A stretch of 64,000 bases of DNA from Oscheius onirici (Eukaryota > Nematoda > Chromadorea > Rhabditida > Rhabditidae): contig OW051472.1 in NCBI GenBank assembly GCA_932521025.1, positions 1,860,001-1,924,000 of the forward strand, given 5' to 3'. The notes under the pieces are model-generated. The model saw nothing but the letters and a program-made list of their open reading frames with translations. It was not told where the DNA came from and searched no databases. Position 1 is the first letter of the stretch. Each line of letters opens with the position of its first letter. The position numbers were made by a program, and so were the translations under genes. Positions 46,498 to 57,746 of this stretch are shown here, in pieces.

Positions 46498-48827
46498 AAC
46501 CTTGACTCAGAGAACATTTCTCAAAGTTTAGAACTTGGTATGAAGTAAGCTTGAAACACATCTCCCTGCTTACCACATACAAGCGCAGTTTGTTCACCAG
46601 GAGAAAAGTCACTGAAAAGGGTTGAAACTTTTTAAAACTTGTAGTAGTTCAGTAGGCAGCACCGTTCGGTCAAATATTTTGGCACGAAAGGTCACAAAAA
46701 TGGATGAAAAACGCAAGTTCTTGCTGTTTGGGGAGTTCATGCCAAAATATTTGAACCGGTCCGGACCGGCGCGGTCCAATTTGAAAAACTGACCGGTCCG
46801 GTCTGCCCGCCGCCATTCAAAAATTGGCCCGGACCGGACCGGCCTCAGCGGGTCCGAGCGCACATGCTTAGTTCATAGGGATGAAAGAAACATTGACACA
46901 AGCATTCCCCTTGTTTATGTAAAGTAAACTTGAAGCCTTCTTACTATGAAAAGTGAAAAGTAGGATTGCGACTAAACTAGAGAAGGGTAGAAAGCTCTCC
47001 TTCGTTTAAATGACCAGAACTTGAAGCATTTTTTGCATACTGTTGACCGGCCCTGTAACAACTGAAAAAAATGAAGAGAAGTCTGATAGAAGAAAACCAA
47101 AGGAGAACACCGAACCTGATTAATAGAAAACTTGAAACAGTCCAGAACATTATTTTTTTGAAAATGGTGCACCCGTCCATCGAAAGCAAACTTTTCGCGG
47201 TTGCTATGACAGGAATTTCAAACATTTTGCAACGTTATTTTGATGTCGGGGGGACTAAGAACCTTCTGTTTTTCGAGTTTTTTTTTGAGTTTTAGAAGAG
47301 TCTTGACAAACCTTAGCTAGCACGAAGCAAGATTGTACATCCCTTTGCAGTTATTATACGGACTTGAAACATTTTCGCTCATTTTAAAAATGTGCTAGAT
47401 CTAGAATCTTTTTCCTTTCAAAATCCGATGAAAAGCTAGCCGAACCCCTGTTTTCTGAACTTTTCTCCCACCCTTCTGATTCACCTCCCCATGCTCATTT
47501 CCCTCTCCATTGACCTCTAGCCCTGATTCACTTATTTGCTCTCATTAGTACATGTCTCCTCTTTTTTGCACAAATACATTTTCCCTGTCCATGACTAACT
47601 TCCCTCATTTTTTGAGCCATTACGTCAAATGTTTATGTATTTCCACTGCCAGACTGTCAGAGTGTCCCGAGGTTATCGGACGACGGTATCTTGGCCAAAT
47701 TGCTACGTCACAGGGGAAAGGATCTTCTTTTTTGACATGCAGTGGGAAGAAAAATCGGAAGGAGAGAGTCTGACGGTTATAGTAGTTTTGATTGGAAAAA
47801 ACGTCAATAAGCCCTGTGCATTTTCAGAGAGAAACTGATAGAAAGAATTTAAACTTTTTTTTTTATTTGAGGCTTGAGCTGAGAAAAACTCAATTGGATT
47901 GTTGGCCTAGGCCATGAGACTTGTGTAGTGGAAGAGTTTTTTGTTTGAAAATCGTTTCGAACTTACACACGGCAGACATTGTTTGTTTTTACTGTATTTC
48001 AGTTCTTACTAACTTTTTGAAGCAAAAAATGACTCAAAACAATCATTCTTTGAACTGAAGAAGGAAGTGAATACTACTACATCATCTCGTAATTTTTCCA
48101 CCAAGTTTATCTAATTTTGAAGTCCATACCCAGTGAGAACAACATTCCTACTCTAGTTACAACTTTACTGACCTGTTGAAGCACAAACTTTGACCAAAAA
48201 CTATTCAATTCCATGTTTTGGCAGCTCTGCAGCTTGATACTTTTCCATCAAATTTATTGCATTTTACGAGCCGGGAACGCAATTCTATTACTTCTCCGAA
48301 ATCGTAGTCCTTTACTAGATCGTTTGAAGTAAAAAAAACTCACAATTAGTCCAAAGACTTCCACATCTTCCACGACCCATTAGGTTTATTCCATCCTGGA
48401 GTTCAGCGTATTACAACTCTAGTCACCCTTATATTGTCCTTTTGAAGAAAAATTCAGTCAAAGTCATAAGTGAAACGAATGTACCCATCGTTTCCCATAT
48501 CTAGTAGCCCCCTTACAAACCTTTTGAAGCTAAAAAATTTGACAAAAAAGCATCAAATTTTCCTGATCTAACTTTCGTCTCTTCCCTACAACTTCAGTGA
48601 TGTTAGGTTTTCAACTTTTATTTGCTTTTTTAAAAAGAAAGAGACTAATACTTCTCCAACCTTTTCTTAATTATAATACACTTCAAGAAACACAAAACTC
48701 AGTCCAATTCCTGACCTTTCTTCTTCTCCCAACGGTCTCTACAAAGCCCACTTTCAATACAGTTCAGTCTCAAGTAGCCCCCTCAAGTAGTCATTGAAGC
48801 GTGTTCCTCCAGGAAAAATATAGAAGG

Positions 48828-48858
48828 GGCTGTGACGTAGCGGTTGTCGGCTACGTCA
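48828..48858. repeat. TGACGTAG..CTACGTCA palindrome
   Basis: TGACGTAG and CTACGTCA are separated by about 10 bp (CGGTTGTCGG). CRE-like TGACG cores occur on both sides, so paired transcription-factor sites are possible. No adjacent gene was identified. Confidence 0.4.
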
Positions 48859-49879
48859 CAGAGAGAGGGCGGGGGGAAGACTACGGTGGGGCTCCCCCTT
48901 CTCCAGTCAAAAAGAGACTCTTCCCCCTTCTGACTTCTGAATCCGCCTACCCTCTCCGAGGAGAAAGGTTGACTCAACTATTCTTCTTCCTTTTGTATTT
49001 TTCACTTTTTGCGAATTTTGGGAGTTTTTTTTAGGTTTCAGAGTGTAGGTATAGGCTTGACTGAATCAGACAGTTAGTGAATTGGTGATTCGTTTTAGAA
49101 ATTTTTTTTTGTTTCATGATTTTGGTATATTTTCGACGGAATGCAAAAGACAGTTTTGGGATTAAATAAATCACATACTATTTTCCGTTTCAGTTTCCAA
49201 AAAGGTCAGAATGAATTTTTAACCTAGAATTGCGAAAAAAATGCACGAAAAATCTGCAATTACATCCAAATTTAGAGCCTCACAACCACCTCACGTTTAG
49301 GTACAGAAATTTCAAAAAACATTATTTTCAATGTTTCACGATTGAGAGATATTCGGAACTTTGTTTTGAACTATTTATAGTATGTATTTAGCTAGACTAC
49401 CGTAACCCTTCTGTTGTTCTGTTTTGCACTCTCCATTTACTGTCCGATCTACTGAGTCCAAGAGGCACTAATATGAACAGAACAGAGAAAAAGTGTCCTT
49501 TACCCAAGATGGGAAATGTTTCAATGCCCGTATTTATCAGATGAGCATCTTCAAAATCAATTGATGGACTGATTTGATTTACAAAAAAAATATTTCTTTG
49601 ACCTGAACTTATTGTCTTCAGTGACTACTCAGAAGAGTTAGACCTGTGATTTTTCCGCTGCGAGTGCGCTACAAAAATCATATGCAAACGTTGGATACTC
49701 AGCGAGGGATTCGCAACCAAATCATAATTTTAGCCGAAACTCGGATATTAGCTGCGTACTTTTGCCTGAGTATCCAACGTTCGAATACATTACTACAGTA
49801 AGCTCCCGATTGTATTACTACAGTAAGTTCCCGATTACTGTCTGTCTTTCTCAGATCTCTTCTCTCCCATCTTCTCTCA

Positions 49880-49928
49880 CTAATTCCCAGTTTTCAGAAC
49901 TCTCTTTCTCCTCTCCAGTCTGCAAAAC
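49880..49928 (+). promoter_or_regulatory. Conserved 5' leader with trans-splice-like acceptor
   Basis: The leader CTCACTAATTCCCAGTTTTC..AGAACTCTC precedes the ATG at 49,929 and is almost identical before the ATG at 58,582. TTTTCAG is the nematode acceptor consensus and could receive a spliced leader. Confidence 0.5.
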
Positions 49929-50135
49929 ATGAGCATTTCGATTCTCAACGACCCCCAGTTTTCTTCCGACGTCTACGACCTCCTAATGTCACAAAAATCG
50001 TCCGTTCCCAGTCTTGACGCCTTCCTCGAGACCAGCTCCGAATCCATGACATTTTTCGGCTCAAAATCTACATTTTTCATGGAATCTGACTGCTGTTCAA
50101 GGACAGGAACAGTATCTGGAAGACAATCACAGTAA
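49929..50135 (+). CDS. Small paralogous protein A (68 residues)
   Basis: Single-exon ORF starting MSISILNDPQFSSDVYDLLM and running to TAA. It is about 80% identical over the first 58 residues to the ORF at 58,582, and the tails diverge afterwards. Substitutions between copies are often silent, which supports coding constraint. Acidic/Ser-rich, no signal peptide or known domain seen. Flanks are also conserved: a pyrimidine-rich leader with TTTTCAG before the ATG, and AGCTTTATATGTACCG after the stop (50,162). Function unknown. Confidence 0.7.
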   Translation: MSISILNDPQFSSDVYDLLMSQKSSVPSLDAFLETSSESMTFFGSKSTFFMESDCCSRTGTVSGRQSQ

Positions 50136-51017
50136 TACTTTGGTCAGAATGTTCTAGAAGAAGCTTTATATGTACCGATTCTCTTCTGTGAATGAAAGAG
50201 GCAATGTTGATCTCGGTTTTTTTCCTGTCAAAAACCATTGTTTCAAGCTGATGTAATGAAGGTTCGAACTACAGACACGGTTATTTTTGCGACGTCCTTC
50301 TAGCAACCAAAAAAACACGTATTTTAGCGCTGAACTTGTAATAGACACTCATAACTTTCTGTCGAAAGCAAAAGAATTTTTTGGGGCTCAAAAAATTGTC
50401 TAGAAAATTGCAGAGAACGTAAGTTCTACGGTCTTCAGTGCCAAGCGGTTTTTTGAGAAAAAAGGACTCTTCAGTCTTTCTCGAAATTTTTCATCTCCTT
50501 TATCGATTCGCTGTGCAGGTGCAGTGAACCTGCCAAAAACCTCTGAACTACAAGTCTTTCGTGAAAGATTCTCTTTTTTTCAAAACTACCCTTTTCCACA
50601 TCCCGTTTTTGTCAAATATTGTACTTTTTTGCTTCACAGAGTTTATGAAACAGCCAGAGGTTTCAAACAATCATTGACTGCTGAACATAATCACTTGGCT
50701 CAAGAATTTGTCCTGAGTTCTAAAAGTTTTTGTTCCATGAAAAAGAAAATAAACTGTCAGAGCACGTTTGTAAGCAGTAGTTCCAAGGGGGTGTTCCCGT
50801 TTTCCGATAAAAACTCAAAATTTCTATTCAGCCTTCTACAAGTGTGAAAAGATGTCATGTGCAAAAATAGCATGGTTGCAAATGGATTATTGTAGTTTGT
50901 TTTCATTTTTACCGCCTATATGAAACGCCTAGTAGTAGAGTTCCCGAAGCCTCTAAACTACAAACATCTCGGGAAACATATTTTTTTCAAAACTACTCCT
51001 TTCCATCTTTTCGCTAC
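50136..51017. other. Intergenic, nothing recognised
   Basis: Beyond the conserved 3' flank of the small gene, no exon or bounded repeat was seen. The 107-codon ORF at 50,524 has no supporting context. Confidence 0.4.
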
Positions 51018-51117
51018 AGGGGTGGACACTAATTAGTTACTATTTGGGTGTAGCGTCGTATAGATAGATCGTTTAGGTCTGATTTTCTGGCTCAAGTTAG
51101 CCCTACGAAAGGCCGTT
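51018..51117. repeat. Partial copy of the 52,750-53,905 inverted-repeat element
   Basis: CAGGGGTGGACACTAATTAG onward follows the left arm of the larger element, then stops at the TTAA where a MITE begins. Confidence 0.6.
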
Positions 51118-51122
51118 CTTAA

Positions 51123-51520
51123 AGGGACAGTCTCATTATAACCAGATAGCAGAAATCTTAGAAGCCCGCGCATTCAAACCTCAAACACCTTAAATATTGA
51201 TTTTCCGGGTTTTACTCGTTATATGCTCATTTTTTTGACTTCTAAATGTTTTTAATCGTTTTATCGTCAAATTTTACTCCTAAAATGAGTGGTGGAACGT
51301 CAAATTTGGTGGAAAAATGATGGAAAAAGACGAAATACGTATTTTAGGACAAAAAGTATAATAACGTATTTTGGGACAAAAAGTGCTTTTTTGTCTATTT
51401 CGGACAATTTTCCACCAATTTTAGAAGTAAATTTTGACGATACATCGGTTAAAAACAATTAAAAATTGAAAAAATGAGTGTAAACCCCCTAAAAATGCAA
51501 AAATACAATTTGTCGTGGTC
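51123..51520. mobile_element. TTAA MITE, right end truncated
   Basis: Left terminus TTAA then AGGGACAGTCTCATTATAAC. The family interior follows to the GTCGTGG block, then the sequence changes to a fold-back at about 51,525. Confidence 0.7.
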
Positions 51521-51524
51521 CAAA

Positions 51525-52366
51525 ACTTGCTCTTGGATTCAAAAGGCGTTCTCAGAATGTGAAAATAGTAGAGGAAAATGGCTGCTAACAAAAATATGAA
51601 CTCTTCTGTTAGGTTCGAACCCAAAAATCTTTGAACTTATAAGATTGCCAGCTCAAGTACTACCAAAAAAAAGTAAATTATCTAAAAAAAAAAAGATCGA
51701 AGCAACGTTTATTTTTCTTTCCGCATAATCTTATCATTTCAATGAAACCAAAATATAACCTCCTTGGTCCTATTTTGGTTTTGTTATTTCGTTTTCATTT
51801 TTCACAACGCTCAAAACTTTCCGTTTCACGGAAGCTCCCGAAAAATCTTTTTTTTGCCCGACACTTTTTTGATTTGTTTGCCCAAAAACAGACACACGCG
51901 TCAGTTCATCAAAAATGAATCCGACGACTGCACATCTCGCCCCCCGATGTGGTCGTCCTCCCGTCTAAAAATGGACACATTTTTGCAGACGACGAAGACA
52001 AAGGCCACGCTGGGGGTCACAACAAAGGAGAACAATAGACAGCCTTCGACTCGAAAAAAAGAGTTTGTTTTCATGTGGACAGTCGGTGTGTAATGTTTTT
52101 GAGGAGTACAGATGGACCAAGGAGGTTATATTTTGGTTTCATTGAAATGATAAGATTGTGCGGAAAGAAAAGTAAACGTTGCTTCGAGCTTTTTTTTCTA
52201 GATAATTTACTTATTTTTTGGTAGTACTTGAGCTGGCAATCTTATAAGTTCAAAGATTTTTGGTTTCGAACCTAACAGAAGAGTTCATATTTTTGTTAGC
52301 AGCCATTTTCCTCTACTATTTTCACATTCTGAGAAGGCCTTTTGAATCCAAGAGCAAGTTTTGGTT
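51525..52366. repeat. Fold-back element with tRNA-like modules, enclosing a membrane ORF
   Basis: Arms 51,525-51,772 and 52,112-52,366 are reverse complements (about 250 bp). Each arm contains a B-box-like GGTTCGAACC (51,613; reversed at 52,266) and a tRNA-like reverse-strand stretch. The central 340 bp holds the minus-strand ORF at 51,901-52,074. Confidence 0.75.
51901..52074 (-). CDS. 57-residue membrane ORF inside a fold-back element
   Basis: Reads MKTNSFFRVEGCLLFSFVV.., a transmembrane helix TPSVAFVFVVCKN, then a charged tail FRREDDHIGGRDVQ.. to TGA. Codon use (GTC TTC GTC GTC TGC, GAG GAC GAC CAC ATC) is exon-like. An alternative is a captured terminal exon starting after TTTTTTTCGAG at about 52,050. 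No family recognised. Confidence 0.4.
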   Translation of the reverse strand: MKTNSFFRVEGCLLFSFVVTPSVAFVFVVCKNVSIFRREDDHIGGRDVQSSDSFLMN

Positions 52367-52749
52367 GACAACAAACGGACAATATCATCCACCCAAATTT
52401 CTCATCTATTTGAGTCTTTGACGAAACATTGGACGTTTCCAAACTGTTTGAGAAGCCATAGATGAGCAAACCTGTTTTTTGGATACTGAATATAAACATA
52501 CCGAAGGAGGTTATTTTTTTGGGTTTCATGGAAAAACATTTATAATAGATAGATTACTGTCCTCAACTCTTCGTGCTACTTGACTCATAGATGAAACAAC
52601 ACGCAGGTCAAGAAGATTTTTGGCAGGTCTTGTGAAAAGGCTCAATTTGTGAGTAGAGGAGACGAAAGAATCTGTTATTTCGATTTCAGGGAAATGACAA
52701 GATTGTGAGGGAGGCCAAGAGACGTTCATTGCCCTCTATATGTAATACA

Positions 52750-53905
52750 GGGGTGGGCACTAATTAGTTGGCGCTCGGGTCTAACATCATCTGGATAGAT
52801 TGTTTTTTGGCTCATATTAGCTCTACATAAGACCGATATTACCCCGAAGTATCAGCCAATTTGATTGAATTATCTGGTTTTGCGGGTCGATTAACTGCTG
52901 AAAGTTTTGGTATTTTTTCATGTAATTTGGCCATAACTCCGTCATAAAGCAAACTCCAGACTTCTCAATACCCTTCTTCCATAGAGTTTTATAGGCCTCA
53001 TTCCAGTGCACGACACCAGATTTGTATTTCAAAAGTTTAAGTTGTACCCAGTTGGTCCATTTTTGCCAAAAGTGGGCGTTTTGAAAGCATCATATCTCCG
53101 TAACTTTCCAAGATAGCTTCGATTTTCCGACGGCATTGGAAAGAACTTGTCAAGAGCTATCAGATTGTAGAACATCATAAGGCCGAAAAGTATATTCTTG
53201 CCAGAGTTTTGCTCGCATGAACTTTTGGCCCAGTGAAAAACTCCATGATGGGGGTATCACGGATCAAGAAATTTATTTTTCTATTAGCTCTCGGGAGTTT
53301 GCTATATGACGGAGTTATGGTCGAATTACATGAAAAATACCAAAATTTCCATTAGTAAATCGACCCGCAAAAGCAGATAATTCAATCAAATTGACTGATA
53401 CTTTGGGGTAATATCGGCCTTATGTAGAGCTAATATTAGGGCGCGTCAGAAGTCGTGTCCCGTAGTACTACAGCTGCCCTTCAAATTGATCGAATCAGTC
53501 CAAAAATTTTACTGGGGGTAATGGACCCCGAAAAAAAATATTGAGAACTTTTAGGACAGTTTGGATATTGGGATCAAGGGTTACGGTAGCTTTTAAAATC
53601 GGCCCAAAAACGTATTTTCGCGATAACTTTTTGAGATTAGGAGATACAGAAAAATGGTCAACTACAAAAAAAACTAAGCTCATCGAGACGCATCTTTCTT
53701 TTTTTAAAAAACGCATTTTACTCTTTCGCGCAAAAAGTTATTCGACTTTTAAATTTTTGAACCGATTCGATCAATTTGAAGGGTAGTTGTAGTACTACGG
53801 GACACGACTTCTCACGCGCCCTAATATGAGCCAGAAAATCAGACCTAAACGATTTATCTAGGCGATGCTAGATCCGAGTGGCAACTACTAATTTGTACCC
53901 ACCAA
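52750..53905. mobile_element. Inverted-repeat element with a nested MITE
   Basis: Left CAGGGGTGGGCACTAATTAG, with the mirrored end ..CTAATTTGTACCCACC at the right. The arms share ATCAGTCAATTTGATTGAAT-type stretches and GCGGGTCGATT. The right arm is interrupted by the TA-flanked element at 53,436-53,824. The terminal CAGGGGTGGGC resembles hAT ends but no 8-bp duplication was confirmed. Confidence 0.65.
53436..53824. mobile_element. TA-flanked mariner-type MITE nested in another repeat
   Basis: 389 bp, starts TTAGGGCGCGTCAGAAGTCG and ends in its reverse complement (CGCGCCCTAA), flanked by TA. It sits in the middle of the word AGCTAATATGAG that is intact in the other arm of the host repeat, which proves insertion and order. 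Confidence 0.85.
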
Positions 53906-54647
53906 TCTTCGAACGGTCGGTGTACAGATGCTCAATGTAGACGATGTCTTCCAGTAGAATTTATTCCTGGTAGAAAAAAGACTACTGCGGTAGAGCAATA
54001 ATAAAGGTCGACGTCTTTAAAGCGGGAACATAACAAGAATCAAGAATGCTCTCTGTACCTTCAAACAATTAAAATTTGCAAAGTTCGTTTCGCGAAAAAC
54101 GATCTCAACTTTTTTTTTGTTTCCTGGAATTTGTATAAGGGGAAGAGTAGTGTCCGTTCTAATTGTTTGGAAAAATCGGTGGTAGTTCTAAAATTTGCTT
54201 TGGCTAAACCACCATCGGATAGTCTCACGTTTTCGCAAATTGAACGCAAAGTTGAAACATCTCCCTTTTCTTCACCCATATGAAACTGTCGATCACTTCC
54301 ACTAATCAAGCTTTTTTGATAGACTCTGACACATTACGCTTCTTCTTTGTTCTCCCCCACTCTACACAACTATCAGTTGACCGCCCGCTTCGACCTTGAC
54401 TCCCGACCGGCTACTGCAACTTTTCCTTCATAGTGACCAGCTGAGAGAAGGGGAAGACCGCTTGTTCTCTCGCCAACACCACGTGGGTCTTTGTTCTTTG
54501 TCTCCCTTTTCTTCACTTCTTGTACTGTTCCTGTACTGTTCCGGTGCTTTTTGTTCAATTTTTTCGTGTTTCAGGATCTAAATATAATAAGTAGGCCTAA
54601 TAATGTTTGTATTTCGTTGAAAACATGAGTTAGTCCATGTATGTTAA

Positions 54648-55093
54648 AGAGACATCTCATTGTGTGTGAACGTGTGATCAGGGGAAATCAGGCAACTGCG
54701 TGGTGGGACCCACGTCAAATTTCATTTTTGCATCTCGTTGTACACTCATTTTTTCGCTTTTTACTTGTTCCTAATCGATTTTTCGTCAAAAATTACGTCT
54801 AAAATGAGTGGTGAAACGCTTAAATTGGTGGGAAAATGACGAAAATAGATGAAAATAACGTTTTTTGCCCAAAAAGGGTTTTTTGGTTTATTTCGGTCAA
54901 TTTTCCACAAATTTTAGCGTTCCACTACTCATTTTTGGGGTTATTTTTGACGAGAAATCGATTAGAAACAAGTAAAAATCGAAAAAAGTAGTGTGGAGCG
55001 AGAAAAACGCAAAAATTAAATTTGTCATTAGTCCCGCCACGCAGTTGCCTGATTTCCCCTGGAGGCCTGGAGGCACGTAATCAGACTGTCCCT
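54648..55093. mobile_element. Complete TTAA-flanked MITE
   Basis: 446 bp between TTAA at 54644-54647 and 55094-55097, ends AGAGACATCTCATTGTG and CAGACTGTCCCT. The left end has diverged from the family AGGGACAGTC. Confidence 0.8.
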
Positions 55094-55754
55094 TTAATGA
55101 TTGTTAGCTGCAAAACCAGGTGTTTTCAGCAAAAAGGGTCAAGAGTAAGCAATGTTTCATACTTTAGATAAAAGGAGCTTTTCTAGGAATTTGCACTAGG
55201 ACATCATCACTGAATTCCAAAAATAAGACTGTTCACTATTCCTTCCGATTAGCCGAAAAGATTGTTTCAGTTTTTGGATAAATCAACTTTTCGTTGATGT
55301 GAACCGTTAGGCCCCGTTTTTTGGTCGAAATTGGGTGACGAATTTCGCTCTCGCGCGTACGCAAATTCTCGTAACAGATAAAGTTTGGCACGAGCTATAA
55401 TAGAAGACATAGTATTTTTATAGAGGCCAACAAAATTTTTGTGAAAAATGTCAAACAAGTTGTAGAACAGATGTAACGGAATAACTTTGCCGAACATGAC
55501 ATTAATCAAAAACTAATTTTTAATCGAAAAGAACGTGTGAGGCGGTAGGCTCGTTGTGCAACATCTCATGTTTCACTATTTTGCTAAGGATACATAATTT
55601 CCATTGGATCGGCGGGAATCGGTTGAAAAATGCGAGTGAAGTCTGCTCACTTTTTTTCGCAAAACGTTTGAAGAAGATTTCTGTTAGTCGTAAAGTTACG
55701 GTAGGTGCTTGAATTTTATCTGTTTTGAAAAGAGCTTCTATAATAAGTCTCACT

Positions 55755-55816
55755 ACCAGAGTTGTGCGGAAACAGCAAAAAAGTTTCCGCGGAAAAAATA
55801 TTTCCGCACATCTTTG
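55755..55816. mobile_element. 62-bp hAT-type micro-MITE
   Basis: Ends CAGAGTTGTGCGGAAA and TTTCCGCACATCTTTG, centre TTTCCGCGGAAA, perfect 8-bp duplication CTCACTAC at 55747-55754 and 55817-55824. Almost the whole element is terminal repeat. Confidence 0.85.
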
Positions 55817-55994
55817 CTCACTACTGCTCCAAATTATTCCAGTCAATTCTGATTGTACGATACAAAAACATGTTTCACGTCCTCTTCAAATATTCTTGAA
55901 AACTATCTGTATTGTTTCGTAGACTGCATGTTCCAATAAATGTACATATTCGATAGCGAGTCGGGGGCTGAATTCCGGTAAAAAATGTTCCATT

Positions 55995-56115
55995 TGACAA
56001 AGGTCACTTTGCAAAAAATCTTGGCTGAGTATCCAATGTTTACACGTTCTATCAATTTGGCTACAACACGCAAGCATTGGATACTCAGCCAAGATTTTTG
56101 CAAAGTAACCTTTTT
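55995..56115. repeat. Palindromic repeat around GGCTGAGTATCC
   Basis: TTGGCTGAGTATCCAATGTT at 56,022 mirrors GCATTGGATACTCAGCCAAG at 56,074, with flanking GGTCACTTTGCAAAA / TTTGCAAAGTAACC also paired. Related words occur at 34,900 and 49,690-49,790. Confidence 0.75.
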
Positions 56116-57189
56116 CGAAGATTTTTACCGCGAGTCATCCCCAGCGAGGCACACGTAACAATCTGGTCGTAACTTATGCCATTTGGATAGAAATCATGTT
56201 TCTGGAATTGAAATGCTATGAGTGTCCAAAAACTCCACTAAATTCAATATAAAAAGATTTTGAACAACATTACCTGATCTTGGCTATATTTCAAAATTTT
56301 CTTCACACAATTTTTTGTTTCAACCTTTTCGTATAGAAGCATACATTCTGTGGTTACAGTTTTTTTTTCAACATGTTTCAAAGTTGGTCTTCTCAATTAC
56401 CGCGTAAACACTGGCTATTTCCTGAAAAAAAAACTAGAGAAGAAACTACCCACACTCTCATTTTTGACCTTTTCTCTCTGATCAATTCAAAAGTACAGGC
56501 ATCAGCCAGAAAGCCCGGGTTCTTTTCTCTTGTCAAACTGTCTGCAGACAGCTGTTTAGGCAGTTTCCGAAAAAAATAAGGCAAAAAACTCGCTTCAACA
56601 CTTCTCCAAACTGCCGTGCATATCTTGAATTTTTCGCGTTTTTTGTTACACTGAGTATTGGATAGAAAGTTCAGTGAATATAAGTACTGGTGTCTTCAAA
56701 TAATAACAAAAAGTCTGAAGTTTGGACTAGAAACGACCAAGTATGACAGAAGACAGTCGTTTTTTAACTCAAAAACGTGCTTTTTGTTCTACATAATTGT
56801 GGCTTCGGTTCTACAACGTTGTAAGCCCCATAGAAAACAGTAGGAGCAGTTTGAGTAGCAAAATGTGAAAAGATTTGGTTTTCACTAGACACGTGTTTGA
56901 CTCAAGTTTTATTGAGTCTTTTTTGTGTTGCCATACTTGACCGCATACTCAGTTTCCGTTGGCATCATTACAAAAGTTCAATCAAAGCTCAATCTTTTCA
57001 AATTCAAAATATCTTTCATTTTCTTCAAAAATTCAATCTTCTCAGTTTTTATTGTTTTATCGTATACGTTCAGCTCATCTCGGCGACCAAGGATTTATTT
57101 TGGCATGCAGAAGTGAAATTAATCCCCGTAAAAAATGTACAGGATTGTATGTAGAAGGATTTATTTTGAGAGCGAATTATGATTTGTTG

Positions 57190-57330
57190 AAAAAAGAGAG
57201 CTCGACCGTAACCCATTTAGTTTGCCATGAGACCGAAATAACACAGAAACGTAGGATGCTCACAATCAGTCAAGTTTCCCGACTGTGTATCCTACGTTTG
57301 CGTGTTATAAGGAGATCTCTCTTTTTTTAG
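57190..57330. repeat. Palindromic repeat, relative of 34,829-34,980
   Basis: AGAGAGCTCGACCGTAACCC at the left matches the 34.8 kb copy. The right end is degraded (GAGATCTCTCTTT). Confidence 0.6.
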
Positions 57331-57668
57331 CTTTTCGTGTTGTCTCTGTGAGCCGCGCTCTGAAGCAAGGAGGAAAACGAGATCTAGGGGAGTTCAAATA
57401 ACTACTAGTAGACTCCGTTATTCTCTACCTCTCTCCCCTGCATTCCCCACATTCCTTCCAGAAAGTACTCATTCTTCGAAAATGACCCTCTCTCACATCA
57501 TCCTCACCTATTTTCCTCTCCGTCTTCCATAACATCAGATGATAATCCAGTCCTTTTTCACTCCCTATTTTCGTCTCGTTTTCGGCACAAAATAACCCAT
57601 GGCAGTCAGTCGACGCGTCCTGATTTGCTTGTGTACTACCTCCGAATGTGTGTTCCACCGTCTGTCCA

Positions 57669-57676
57669 TATAAAAG
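57669..57676 (+). promoter_or_regulatory. Possible TATA box
   Basis: TATAAAAG within a GC-richer stretch, CATATAAAAGAGACGGCC. No gene was recognised directly downstream, so the assignment rests on the motif alone. Confidence 0.2.
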
Positions 57677-57746
57677 AGACGGCCGAGTAGAAATTTCGGC
57701 AGAGACTGAGCTGACTTTTAGTTCAAATTCTCAATTTTTCATACTT

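Larger units (their letters stand above)
44486..49097. other. Interior of the inverted-repeat unit, gene-poor
   Basis: No supported gene. It contains AGACAGAG-type low complexity near 44,630-44,690, a hairpin at 46,449-46,497, and a GGTCCGG-rich block at about 46,740-46,865 that resembles one end of a hAT MITE. The word GCTACGTCACAG recurs near 46,069, 47,701 and 48,859. Confidence 0.4.
43780..49483. repeat. 5.7-kb unit bounded by inverted repeats of about 350 bp
   Basis: The left arm (43,780 to about 44,115) and right arm (about 49,098-49,483) are reverse complements. They share GTTCTGTTC..AGTGCCTCTTGGACTCAGTA, the ..TTGCACTCTCCATTT.. stretch and the ..CCAAAATCATGAAACC.. stretch in mirrored order. 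Either two inverted copies of a dispersed repeat or the ends of one large element. The 5 kb between contains the small gene at 44,222, GC-rich regions and no recognisable transposase. Confidence 0.6.
55094..57660. other. Intergenic repeats, no supported gene
   Basis: Holds the 62-bp hAT MITE at 55,755, a palindrome at 55,995-56,115 centred on TTGGATACTCAGCC words, and a palindromic repeat at 57,190-57,330. No exon recognised. Confidence 0.5.
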
